The position numbers and the translations under genes are program-made. From Kitasatospora kifunensis (GTDB lineage Bacteria; Actinomycetota; Actinomycetes; Streptomycetales; Streptomycetaceae), in NCBI RefSeq assembly GCF_014203855.1, contig NZ_JACHJV010000001.1, forward strand, positions 6,448,001-6,512,000: a stretch of DNA of 64,000 bases. Direction: 5' to 3'. The notes under the pieces were generated by a model that saw nothing but the letters and a program-made list of their open reading frames with translations, was not told the origin of the DNA and ran no database searches. Shown piece after piece: positions 8,327 to 16,605 of this stretch. Position 1 is the stretch's first letter. Every line of letters begins with the position of its first letter.

Positions 8327-9898
8327 ATGGCAGCCAGTACCCCCAAGCAGCGCACCCGCCCGGGCCCGGGGCCCGCCACCGACCTGCCGCAGGCGCACGA
8401 GCCGCAGGTGCCGCACGTCAAGGTCGCCGTGATCGGCTCCGGCTTCGGTGGCATCGGCGCCGGTGTGCGGCTGCGCCGCGCCGGGATCACCGACTTCGTG
8501 ATCCTGGAGCGGGCCGGCTCGGTCGGCGGCACCTGGCGGGACAACAGCTATCCGGGCTGCGCCTGCGACGTGCCCTCGCACCTGTACTCCTTCTCCTTCG
8601 CGCTCAACCCCGACTGGCCGCGCAGCTTCTCCGGCCAGGGCGAGATCCGCGACTACCTGGAGCGGGTCACCGACACCTTCGGCCTGCGCCCGCACCTGCG
8701 CTTCAACCACGAGGTCACCGAGGCCCGTTGGGAGAGCGAGCGGACCCGCTGGCGGGTCACCACCACGGGCGGGGTGTGGACCGCCGACGTGCTGGTCCCC
8801 GCCACCGGCCCGCTCTCCGACCCGCAGATCCCCGACCTGCCGGGCCTGGCCGAGTTCCCGGGCCAGGTGTTCCACTCCTCGCAGTGGAACCACGAGCTCG
8901 ACCTGACCGGCAAACGGGTCGCGGTGGTCGGCACCGGTGCCTCGGCGGTCCAGATCGTGCCCTCGATCCAGCCCAAGGTCGCCAGGCTGACGCTCTTCCA
9001 GCGCACGCCCGGCTGGGTCCTGCCGAAGGTGGACCGGGAGATCAGCGCCCTGGAGAAGCGGGTGCACCGGGCGCTGCCGGCCACCACCGCACTGCGCCGG
9101 GCGGCGCTGTTCGCGATCCGCGAGCTCCAGGTGGACGCCTTCGTGCGCCGCCCCGGCGCGCTGAAGCTGGTCCAGCGACTGGCCGAGCGGCACCTGGCCC
9201 AGCAGATCCACGACCCCGAGCTGCGGGCCAAGCTCACCCCCGACTACCGGATCGGCTGCAAGCGGATCCTGCTCAGCCAGACCTACTACCCGGCGCTGGC
9301 CGCACCCAACAGCGAGGTGGTCGCCACCGGGCTGCGCGAGGTGCGCGGCTCGACGCTGGTGGCCGACGACGGCAGTGAGCATGAGGCCGACGTGATCATC
9401 TTCGGCACCGGCTTCCACGTCACCGACATGCCGCTCGGCCGCCGGGTCTTCGGCGCCGACGGGCAGAGCCTGGCCGAGGAGTGGAAGGACGGCATGGAGG
9501 CGCTGCGCGGCTCCACCGTGCGCGGCTTCCCCAACCTCTTCTTCGTGATCGGCCCCAACACGGGCCTCGGCAACAGCTCGATGATCCTGATGATCGAGTC
9601 CCAGCTGAACTACCTGATCGACGCGCTCACCACGCTGCGCTCGGTGGGCGCCACCGCCCTGCAGCCCACCGAACGGGCCCAGCGGCACTGGAACCAGCGG
9701 CTGCAGCACAAGATGGCCCGCACGGTGTGGACCACCGGCGGCTGCCGCAGCTGGTACCTGACCGAGGAAGGCAAGAACACCACGCTCTGGCCCGGCTCCA
9801 CCGGCGCCTTCCGGCGTGCCACCCGGAGCCTGGACCTGACCGAGTACGACCTGATCAAACGTCAAGTCCCGGCTGCTGCACAGGAGGTCAACGCGTGA
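8327..9898 (+). CDS. Flavin-containing (Baeyer-Villiger-type) monooxygenase
   Basis: A 523-residue class B flavoprotein monooxygenase. The FAD loop GSGFGGIGAG starts at 37, the NADPH Rossmann loop is VVGTGASAVQ (199-208), and between them FPGQVFHSSQW (176-186) matches the FxGxxxHxxxW fingerprint of Baeyer-Villiger monooxygenases. It likely inserts oxygen into a ketone or hydroxylates a lipophilic substrate using NADPH and O2. The ATG at 8327 follows GAGAGGA. The next gene starts inside its stop codon (GTGA), forming a tight three-gene operon with an alpha/beta hydrolase and an SDR. Together these could oxidise an alcohol to a ketone, convert it to an ester and hydrolyse it, as in mymA-type or cycloalkanone operons. 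That order is inferred. Confidence 0.88.
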   Translation: MAASTPKQRTRPGPGPATDLPQAHEPQVPHVKVAVIGSGFGGIGAGVRLRRAGITDFVILERAGSVGGTWRDNSYPGCACDVPSHLYSFSFALNPDWPRSFSGQGEIRDYLERVTDTFGLRPHLRFNHEVTEARWESERTRWRVTTTGGVWTADVLVPATGPLSDPQIPDLPGLAEFPGQVFHSSQWNHELDLTGKRVAVVGTGASAVQIVPSIQPKVARLTLFQRTPGWVLPKVDREISALEKRVHRALPATTALRRAALFAIRELQVDAFVRRPGALKLVQRLAERHLAQQIHDPELRAKLTPDYRIGCKRILLSQTYYPALAAPNSEVVATGLREVRGSTLVADDGSEHEADVIIFGTGFHVTDMPLGRRVFGADGQSLAEEWKDGMEALRGSTVRGFPNLFFVIGPNTGLGNSSMILMIESQLNYLIDALTTLRSVGATALQPTERAQRHWNQRLQHKMARTVWTTGGCRSWYLTEEGKNTTLWPGSTGAFRRATRSLDLTEYDLIKRQVPAAAQEVNA

Positions 9899-10836
9899 GC
9901 CGCGCCGAGCTGGTCCTGACCGAGCCCGAGCTGGTCCTGCCCGAGCCCGTCGAGCGCCTGCGGATACGCTCCGCCGACGGCAGTTGGCTGAACGCCGAGA
10001 CCTTCGGGCCCGCGGGGGCGCCGATCGTGGTGCTGGCGCACGGCTGGACCTGCAGCACCGCCTTCTGGGCCCCCGTGGTGCACCGGCTGGCCGCCGACCA
10101 CCGGGTGATCGCCTACGACCAGCGCGGCCACGGCCGCAGCGACATCCCGGTCGGCCGGGCCGGCTACACCACCAGAGCGCTGGCCGAGGACCTCCAGGCC
10201 GTGGTCACCCAGCTCGTCCCGGCGGGCGAGCGGGCCGTGCTGGCCGGGCACAGCATGGGCGGGATGACCATCATGGCCGCCGGCGGCCACGGCGCGGTGG
10301 CCGCGCGGACGGCGGCGGTGCTGCTGTGCAGCACCGGCCCGAGCGACCTGAGCGAGCACCTGCGGGTGCTCCCGCGGGCCGTCCGCCCGCCCGCGCTGCG
10401 GCGGGCGCTGCACCGGCACTTCCTGCAGTCCGCGCTGCCGATGGGCCCGGTCACCGCCCTGTCCAAGGCGATGCTCAAGCGCGCCACGATGGGCCGGGGC
10501 GCCACCGCCGCGCAGGTCGCCGCCTGCGCCGAGATCGTGCACGCCTGCCCCACCGGGGTGCGGGCCGGCGCCGCCCGGATGCTCGGCGAACTGGACGTGC
10601 GCCCGGGCCTGACCATGCTGGAGGCGCCCACCGCGATCGTGGTCGGCAGCCACGACAAGCTCACCCCGCCGCTGCACGCGCGCGCCATGCACGCCGCGCT
10701 GCGCCGTCCCGACGGCCTGCTGGAGCTGCCCGGCGTCGGCCACATGGCGCCCGTCGAGCGCCCCGACGAGGTCAGCGCGGAGCTCCGCCGCCTCGTGCGC
10801 ACCCACCTGACCAGCGAGAGGACCGAGGCCGCATGA
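9895..10836 (+). CDS. Alpha/beta hydrolase
   Basis: A 313-residue serine hydrolase. The oxyanion region is VVLAHGWTCSTAFW (46-58), the nucleophile elbow is AGHSMGG with Ser120, the acid is probably the Asp of VGSHDKLTPP and the base the His of GVGHMAPVERP near the C-terminus. Family members include esterases, lactonases and epoxide hydrolases; the absence of a signal peptide puts it in the cytosol. It lies between the monooxygenase and SDR genes with 4-base overlaps at both ends (GTGA and ATGA), so it probably hydrolyses the ester or lactone made by the monooxygenase. Confidence 0.88.
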   Translation: MSRAELVLTEPELVLPEPVERLRIRSADGSWLNAETFGPAGAPIVVLAHGWTCSTAFWAPVVHRLAADHRVIAYDQRGHGRSDIPVGRAGYTTRALAEDLQAVVTQLVPAGERAVLAGHSMGGMTIMAAGGHGAVAARTAAVLLCSTGPSDLSEHLRVLPRAVRPPALRRALHRHFLQSALPMGPVTALSKAMLKRATMGRGATAAQVAACAEIVHACPTGVRAGAARMLGELDVRPGLTMLEAPTAIVVGSHDKLTPPLHARAMHAALRRPDGLLELPGVGHMAPVERPDEVSAELRRLVRTHLTSERTEAA

Positions 10837-11723
10837 CCGTTGTGCCGTTGCACGCGCAGGTTGTCGTCGTCACCGGCGCGGCCCGGGGCCTGGGCGCCCT
10901 GATGGCCCGCAAGCTGGCCGACCGCGGGGCCCGGGTGGCCCTGGTCGGCCTGGAGCCGGCCGAACTCAAGGCGGCCGCCGAGCGGTGCGGCCCCGAGGCC
11001 TCGGTCTGGGAGGCCGACGTCACCGACCTGGTCGCGCTGAGCGCCGTGGCCCAGCAGGTCAAGGAGCGGTACGGGCGGATCGACACCGTGGTGGCCAACG
11101 CCGGCATAGCGATCGCTGGCCCGCTGCTGGACAGCGACCCCGCCGCCTACAACCGGGTGATCGAGGTCAACCTGCTGGGCAGCGTGACCACCGCCCGGGC
11201 CTTCCTGCCCGCGCTGATCGAGAGCCAGGGCTACCTGCTGCAGATCGCCTCGCTGGCCGCGATCACCCCGGCGCCGCTGATGAGCGCCTACTGCGCGAGC
11301 AAGGCGGGCGTCGAGTCGTTCGCCCACGCGCTGCGCGCCGAGGTCGCCCACCAGCGCGTCAAGGTCGGTGTCGGCTACCTCAGTTGGACCGACACCGACA
11401 TGGTGCGCGGCGCCGACCAGGACGAGGTGCTGCGCGAGATGCGGGCCAGGATGCCCTGGCCGGCCAACCGCACCTACCCGATCGAACCGGCCGTGGACCG
11501 GCTGGTGGCCGGCATCGCCAGGCGCTCCGCGCACGTCTACGCCCAGGCCTGGCTGCGCGGCATGCAGCCGGCCCGCTGGCTGCTGCCGCCGCTGATCGCC
11601 GCCGTCGGCTCCCGGGAGATGGCCCGCGTGGCCCCGCGGCTGGCGGCCACCGCCGCCGCCCGGCTGCGCCCGGTCGGCGCGGGCGGGGCGGCCGACGAGG
11701 CCGCGCGCGGCGCCCGGCGGTAG
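10833..11723 (+). CDS. Short-chain dehydrogenase/reductase
   Basis: A 296-residue classical SDR with TGAARGLG (14-21), NAGIA, Ser in LQIASLAA and the catalytic pair YCASK. The C-terminal ~90 residues extend past the usual 250-residue core (RGMQPARWLLPPLIAAVG), as in SDRs linked to lipid or steroid metabolism. It is the third gene of the monooxygenase operon (ATGA overlap with the hydrolase). The expected role is alcohol/ketone interconversion supplying or removing the monooxygenase substrate. Confidence 0.88.
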   Translation: MTVVPLHAQVVVVTGAARGLGALMARKLADRGARVALVGLEPAELKAAAERCGPEASVWEADVTDLVALSAVAQQVKERYGRIDTVVANAGIAIAGPLLDSDPAAYNRVIEVNLLGSVTTARAFLPALIESQGYLLQIASLAAITPAPLMSAYCASKAGVESFAHALRAEVAHQRVKVGVGYLSWTDTDMVRGADQDEVLREMRARMPWPANRTYPIEPAVDRLVAGIARRSAHVYAQAWLRGMQPARWLLPPLIAAVGSREMARVAPRLAATAAARLRPVGAGGAADEAARGARR

Positions 11724-11869
11724 GTCGGACGGGGCGGCGGTAGCGGGCGGGGGAGGGGCGCGGGGTCGGACGGTAGGATCTGGCCCCGTGCTCTCGGTGC
11801 CTGGTTTCTCCCGGTAGTTCCCAGGCCCCGGCCCCTGGCACGCCCCTGATCGAAAGGCCCGCGCAGCCG

Positions 11870-12919
11870 ATGGCCCCCCGCCTGTCCGTCGTCGTCCCGA
11901 TCTACAACGTCGAGCGCTACCTCCAGGAGTGCCTCGACTCGATCGCCGCCCAGACGTATCGCGACTTCGAGTGCGTCATGGTCGACGACGGCTCGAAGGA
12001 CACCAGCGCGGCCATCGCCAAGGCGTACGCCGCCAAGGACGCGCGGTTCCGGCTGGTCCAGCAGGAGAACAAGGGCCTCGGGGCGGCCCGCAACACCGGC
12101 TGGCGGCACCTGACCGAGGGCAGCGAGTACCTGGCCTTCGTGGACAGCGACGACAGCCTGCCGCCCGGCGCCTACCAGCTGATGATCAGCACGCTCGAGC
12201 AGACCGGCTCGGACTTCGTGGCCGGCAACGTGCTGCGCTTCCGTTCGACCGGCTACTACCAGTCGAACGCGCACGTCAAGCCGTTCCGGGAGACCCGACT
12301 CAAGACCCACGTGACCGAGCTCCCGGCGCTGGTCACCGACCGCACCGCGTGGAACAAGGTCTACCGGCGCAGTTTCTTCGACGCCGCGGGCCTCCTGTAC
12401 CCCGAGGGCATCCTCTACGAGGACGCCCCGGTCAGCGTGCCGCACCACTACCTCGCGGTCAGCGTGGACGTGCTCTCCGAGCCCATCTACCACTGGCGCG
12501 AGCGTGAGTTGGACGACCCGTCGATCACCCAGGGGCGAACCAACCCCCGGGGGTTGATCGACCGGGTCCGCTCGATGGAGCTGGTCCGCGAGTGGCTGCT
12601 GGCCCGGCCCGAGCCGAAGTTCCGCGAGTACCTGCGCTCCTACGACCACAACTGCCTGGTCGAGGAGATCCCGATGTTCTTCTGGTGGGTGCCGGACGGC
12701 GACCGGGCCTACCGCGCGGTCTACCAGGAGCACGTCAGCCGGCTGCTGCGGTCGATCGGCACCGAGCGGCTGCGCGCGCTGCGCGCCCCGCTGCGGGTGA
12801 AGTACCAGCTGACGCTGGCGAACCGGATGGAGGAGTTCGTCGCACTTCAGCGCGTGCACCGCGCCTACCGGCGCCGGGTGACCCGCCTGCGGCAGCGCGC
12901 GGCGGCCGCCCGGAAGTAG
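11870..12919 (+). CDS. GT2-family glycosyltransferase
   Basis: A 349-residue GT-A glycosyltransferase. LSVVVPIYNVERYLQECLDS (5-24) begins the nucleotide-binding fold, VDDGS (38-42) contacts the nucleotide, and VDSDD (91-95) is the metal-binding DxD. A second half (about 120-330) carries RTAWNKVYRRSFFD, typical of actinobacterial and teichoic-acid type GT2 enzymes. The C-terminus is strongly basic (RAYRRRVTRLRQRAAAARK), which could favour membrane contact; there is no transmembrane span. A possible promoter element TAGGAT lies at 11775-11780. The closest relative in the window is the GT2 gene at 18215-19276. Acceptor and sugar are unknown. Confidence 0.88.
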   Translation: MAPRLSVVVPIYNVERYLQECLDSIAAQTYRDFECVMVDDGSKDTSAAIAKAYAAKDARFRLVQQENKGLGAARNTGWRHLTEGSEYLAFVDSDDSLPPGAYQLMISTLEQTGSDFVAGNVLRFRSTGYYQSNAHVKPFRETRLKTHVTELPALVTDRTAWNKVYRRSFFDAAGLLYPEGILYEDAPVSVPHHYLAVSVDVLSEPIYHWRERELDDPSITQGRTNPRGLIDRVRSMELVREWLLARPEPKFREYLRSYDHNCLVEEIPMFFWWVPDGDRAYRAVYQEHVSRLLRSIGTERLRALRAPLRVKYQLTLANRMEEFVALQRVHRAYRRRVTRLRQRAAAARK

Positions 12920-12987
12920 CGCCTTCCAGCCAGTTCGGGACGGGCCCCTGACTGCCCATCAGCGGCGCGAGCCGCTACGGTCGCGCC

Positions 12988-13776
12988 ATGACAACTGCCC
13001 TCATCACCGGCGCGACCGCCGGTATCGGTGCCGCCTTCGCCCGCCGCCTGGCCAAGGACGGCCATGACCTGGTGCTGGTCGCCCGCGACACCAAGCGACT
13101 GACCGAGACCGCCGCCGAGCTCGAGTCCCGCTTCGGCGTGCGGGCCGAGGTGCTCACCGCCGATCTGGCCACCGAGGCGGGGATCGGCGCGGTCGAGGAG
13201 CGCCTCAAGGACGGCGCGCGGCCGATCGGCATCCTGATCAACAACGCCGGCTTCGGCAACCGCGGCAACTACCTGAGCGTCCCGCTGGAGCAGGAGCTCG
13301 AGATGGTGAAGGTGCACATCGAGGCGGTGCTGCGGCTGACCAGCGCGGCGCTGCCCGGGATGCGCGAGCGCGGCTTCGGCGGGGTGGTGAACGTCGCCTC
13401 GGTGGCGGCCTTCGTGCCGCGCGGCACCTACGGGGCGAGCAAGGCCTGGATGGTCAACTTCACCCAGGGCATTGCGCGCGACCTGGCCGGCAGCGGCGTG
13501 CGGCTGCTGGCGCTGTGCCCCGGCTTCACCCGCACCGAGTTCCACCAGCGGGCCGGGATGGGGACCAAGAACGTCCCGGCCTGGGGCTGGCTGTCCGCCG
13601 AACGGGTGGTGGACGAGGCGCTGCGCGACCTGGCCAGGGGCCGGAGCCTGTCGGTGCCGAGCAAGCGCTACAAGGTCATGGTGGCACTGGCCCGGGTACT
13701 GCCGGCCGGCCGCTTCGGCGGGCTCTCCTCGAAGGCGGCGCGCAGCTACGGGACGACTGAGTACGGGGCCAGGTAA
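12988..13776 (+). CDS. Short-chain dehydrogenase/reductase
   Basis: A 262-residue SDR with TGATAGIG (7-14), NNAGFG, Ser in VNVASVAAF and the catalytic YGASK. The pattern LVARDTKRL and the C-terminal RYKVMVALARVLPAG are typical of the DltE/YqjQ-like 'SDR family NAD(P)-dependent' group of about 260 residues that act on lipophilic ketones. It stands alone between the GT2 gene (69 bases upstream) and the ABC exporter, so its substrate cannot be inferred. Confidence 0.88.
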   Translation: MTTALITGATAGIGAAFARRLAKDGHDLVLVARDTKRLTETAAELESRFGVRAEVLTADLATEAGIGAVEERLKDGARPIGILINNAGFGNRGNYLSVPLEQELEMVKVHIEAVLRLTSAALPGMRERGFGGVVNVASVAAFVPRGTYGASKAWMVNFTQGIARDLAGSGVRLLALCPGFTRTEFHQRAGMGTKNVPAWGWLSAERVVDEALRDLARGRSLSVPSKRYKVMVALARVLPAGRFGGLSSKAARSYGTTEYGAR

Positions 13777-13803
13777 GACCGGTCGGTCTGAGAGCGACCG
13801 GTC
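13777..13803 (+). terminator. Weak hairpin after the SDR gene
   Basis: GACCGGTC at 13777-13784 and again at 13796-13803 (the octamer is self-complementary) can pair across an 11-base loop directly after the SDR stop codon. There is no T-run. A weak intrinsic terminator is the simplest reading. Confidence 0.35.
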
Positions 13804-13852
13804 CAAGGGGGCCCGCCGCATGGAATGACAGCGGTACGCCGCCGGTTTCTGG

Positions 13853-13891
13853 GGATAGCTCATTATTAGCTCGGCTAACAATGAGCTATCC
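13853..13891. promoter_or_regulatory. Long palindrome upstream of the ABC exporter
   Basis: Two 18-base arms flank TCG at 13871-13873 with a single mismatch. The inner half reads TTAGCTCGGCTAA and the outer arms TAGCTCATT and AATGAGCTA. It lies 30 bases before the exporter start and is clearly AT-richer than the surroundings. The nested symmetry looks like one extended operator or two overlapping dimer sites, as for MarR- or TetR-type regulators of drug exporters. No regulator gene is adjacent. It is not followed by a T-run. Confidence 0.65.
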
Positions 13892-13921
13892 TCTCCATGT
13901 TGCCTTCCGCTAGGAGGTCCC

Positions 13922-15859
13922 ATGAGGCCCGACACGATCGACTGGACGCCGCCCGCCCGCGGTCCGGGCGAGCCCCGCCCGCCCGCCGAGCTGCGCCGCA
14001 TCCTGGCGCTGTTCCGCCCGTACCGCTGGCGCCTGGCCATGGTCGGGCTGCTCGTCGCGGCCTCGGCCGTGGTCTCGGTGGCCACTCCGTTCCTGCTGCG
14101 CGCCGTGCTGGACGTGGCGATCCCGCAGGGCCGCACCGGCCTGCTGAGCCTGCTGGCGCTGGGCATGATCGCGGCCGCCGTGGTCAACAGCGTCTTCAAC
14201 GTGCTGCAGACACTGATCTCCACCACCGTCGGCCAGCTGGTCATGCACGACCTGCGCACCGCCGTCTACGGCCACCTGCAGCGGATGTCGCTGGCCTTCT
14301 TCACCCGCACCCGCACCGGCGAGGTGCAGTCCAGGATCGCCAACGACATCGGCGGCATGCAGTCCACCGTCACCTCCACCGCCACCTCGCTGGTCTCCAA
14401 CCTGACCACCGTGGTGGCCACCGTGGTCGCCATGGTCGCACTCGACTGGCGGCTGACCGTGGTCTCGCTGCTGATGCTCCCGGTCTTCGTCTGGATCAGC
14501 CGCCGGGTCGGCCGCGAGCGCCGCAGGATCACCACCGAGCGCCAACGCCAGCTCGCCAGGCTCTCCTCCGCCGTGCAGGAGTCGCTCTCGGTCAGCGGCA
14601 TCCTGCTCGGCCGCACCATGGGCCGCTCCGACTCGCTGGCCCGGGACTTCGGCCGGCAGAGCGAGGAGCTGGCCGAGCTGGAGGTGCGCTCCAGCATGGC
14701 CGGGCGCTGGCGGATGAACGTGATCCAGATGGTGATGTCCGCGATGCCCGCGTTGATCTACTGGGCGGCCGGCCTGACCGCCCACGGTGGCGCGCCGATC
14801 GTCTCGGTGGGCACCCTGGTCGCCTTCGTCACGCTCCAGCAGGCCCTCTTCCGTCCCTCCGTGCAGCTGCTCTCCACCGGCGTGGACGTGCAGACCTCGC
14901 TGGCCCTGTTCCAGCGGATCTTCGAGTACCTGGACCTGCCGGTGGAGATCGCCGAGCCCGCCGACGCGGTGCGCCTGCCCGCGGTGCGCGGCGAAGTCAG
15001 CTTCGAGCACGTGGACTTCGGCTACGACCCCGAGCGCCCGAGGGACACGCTGGCCGACATCGACCTGAGGGTGCCGGCCGGCGGCTCGCTGGCGCTGGTC
15101 GGCGAGACCGGCTCCGGCAAGACCTCGCTCAGCTACCTGGTGCCGCGCCTGTACGACGTCACCGGCGGCCGGGTCGCCATCGACGGCGTCGACGTGCGCG
15201 AACTGGCCTTCGAGACCCTGTCGGCGGCCGTCGGCGTGGTCTCCCAGGAGACCTATCTGTTCCACGCCTCGGTCGCCGAGAACCTGCGCTTCGCCAAGCC
15301 CGACGCCACCGACGAGGAGTTGGTCGAGGCCGCCAGGGCGGCCCAGATCCACGAGCACATCGCCGGCCTGCCGGACGGCTACGACACCCTGGTCGGCGAG
15401 CGCGGCTACCGCTTCTCCGGTGGCGAGAAGCAGCGCCTGGCGATCGCCAGGACCATCCTGCGCAACCCTCCGGTGCTGATCCTGGACGAGGCCACCAGCG
15501 CGCTGGACAACCAGACCGAGCGAGCGGTCCAACAGGCGATCGACGCCCTGGCGGTGGGCCGCACCACGATCACCATCGCGCACCGGCTCTCCACCGTGCG
15601 CCGGGCCGACCAGATCGCGGTCCTGGACCACGGCCGGGTTCTCGAACTGGGCACCCACGAGGAGCTGGTGGAGCGGGACGGCCGCTACGCCGCGCTGCTG
15701 CGCCGCGAGGCGCCGGCCGGGACCGCCGAGCTCGCCGAGGCCGGGGCCGCTGAGGCCGGGGTTGCCGAGCTCCCCGAGGCCGAGGTCGCCGGGCTTGCCG
15801 GGCTTGCCGGGTCGGCCAGTGGGCCGGAGCTTCAGGCGGCCTTGGGCACCTCGTTGTAG
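13922..15859 (+). CDS. ABC transporter, fused permease/ATPase (exporter)
   Basis: A 645-residue half-transporter of the MsbA/MDR type. The first ~325 residues hold the six-helix membrane domain (first helices around LAMVGLLVAASAVVSVATPF and LLALGMIAAAVVNSVF). The ATPase follows, with Walker A GETGSGKTS near 394, signature FSGGEKQR near 498 (LSGG is more usual), Walker B VLILDEATSALD near 518 and the H-loop IAHRLSTV. It should work as a homodimer exporting a lipophilic compound or lipid. The ATG at 13922 follows AGGAGG. The last ~45 residues are an Ala/Glu/Gly repeat of no family similarity, which overlaps the convergent plsC gene by 28 bases. Confidence 0.92.
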   Translation: MRPDTIDWTPPARGPGEPRPPAELRRILALFRPYRWRLAMVGLLVAASAVVSVATPFLLRAVLDVAIPQGRTGLLSLLALGMIAAAVVNSVFNVLQTLISTTVGQLVMHDLRTAVYGHLQRMSLAFFTRTRTGEVQSRIANDIGGMQSTVTSTATSLVSNLTTVVATVVAMVALDWRLTVVSLLMLPVFVWISRRVGRERRRITTERQRQLARLSSAVQESLSVSGILLGRTMGRSDSLARDFGRQSEELAELEVRSSMAGRWRMNVIQMVMSAMPALIYWAAGLTAHGGAPIVSVGTLVAFVTLQQALFRPSVQLLSTGVDVQTSLALFQRIFEYLDLPVEIAEPADAVRLPAVRGEVSFEHVDFGYDPERPRDTLADIDLRVPAGGSLALVGETGSGKTSLSYLVPRLYDVTGGRVAIDGVDVRELAFETLSAAVGVVSQETYLFHASVAENLRFAKPDATDEELVEAARAAQIHEHIAGLPDGYDTLVGERGYRFSGGEKQRLAIARTILRNPPVLILDEATSALDNQTERAVQQAIDALAVGRTTITIAHRLSTVRRADQIAVLDHGRVLELGTHEELVERDGRYAALLRREAPAGTAELAEAGAAEAGVAELPEAEVAGLAGLAGSASGPELQAALGTSL

Positions 15860-16500
15860 ACCTCGGCCGGCTCCTGCCCGGAGAGCTCCTGGATCGCCCG
15901 CATGACCTCGTCGGTCACCTGGCGCCGGGCCCTGGCCGAGCCGGCCTGGCCGTGCAGCTCGGAGAAGTCCAGCGGCTCGCCGAACTTCACCGTCACCTTG
16001 CGCAGCCGCGGCCGCCGCTTGCCCACCGGCAGGATCTTCTCGGTGCCCGCCAGCGCCACCGGCACCACCGGGACGCCCGCGGTCAGGGCCAGCCAGGCCA
16101 CGCCCGTCTTGCCCCGGTAGAGTCGGCCGTCCAGCGAGCGGGTGCCCTCGGGGTAGATGCCGAAGGCCCGGCCCTCCTTGAGGACCTCCAGGGCGGCGTT
16201 CAGGGCGGCCTGGGCCAGGTGCGCCTCGCCGCGCTGCACCGGGACGGCGTCGATCGCGCGGAAGAACGAGCGGGAGAGCCGGCCCTTGAAGCCGGTGCCG
16301 GTGAAGTACTCGGCCTTGGCCAGGAAGCTGATCGGACGCGGGGCCGTCAGCGGGATCACCACGCTGTCGATGAACGACAGGTGGTTGATCGCCAGGATCA
16401 CCCCGCCCTTGCGCGGTACCCGGTCAAGGCCCTCGATGACCGGTCGGTAGACGGCCTTCGCCACTGGCTTGAGCACCAGCTTGGTGATGATCTTGATCAT
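15832..16500 (-). CDS. 1-acyl-sn-glycerol-3-phosphate acyltransferase (PlsC-like)
   Basis: A 222-residue membrane-associated acyltransferase. The catalytic NHxxxxD motif is NHLSFID (His40, Asp45), and the glycerophosphate-binding motif is YPEGTRS (116-122); a basic hydrophobic N-terminus (KIITKLVLKPVAKAVYRP) probably docks on the membrane. It should transfer an acyl chain to lysophosphatidate or a related lipid. The ATG at 16500 follows GGGGAGGA. It is convergent with the ABC exporter, whose tail overlaps its 3' end. Several paralogues per genome are usual in streptomycetes, so the exact acceptor is uncertain. Confidence 0.9.
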   Translation of the reverse strand: MIKIITKLVLKPVAKAVYRPVIEGLDRVPRKGGVILAINHLSFIDSVVIPLTAPRPISFLAKAEYFTGTGFKGRLSRSFFRAIDAVPVQRGEAHLAQAALNAALEVLKEGRAFGIYPEGTRSLDGRLYRGKTGVAWLALTAGVPVVPVALAGTEKILPVGKRRPRLRKVTVKFGEPLDFSELHGQAGSARARRQVTDEVMRAIQELSGQEPAEVYNEVPKAA

Positions 16501-16605
16501 GGTTCCTCCCCGGGGTACCGGGCCTGCGTGATGTCGACTTTCCCGGCTGACGGACTTTCTAGAATGACCTTTCATACCATCAGTTCGACAGGAGGCCAGC
16601 CCAGG

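Noticed and set aside
12961..12976. AGCGGC-GCGA-GCCGCT hairpin as a terminator of the GT2 gene
   Set aside because: Six base pairs only, and it overlaps the likely promoter of the next gene; too weak to call.
15952..16605. N-terminal extension of the Na+/H+ antiporter on the strand opposite plsC
   Set aside because: The extra ~218 residues are the antisense of plsC plus the promoter gap; GTG 16606 has the ribosome site.
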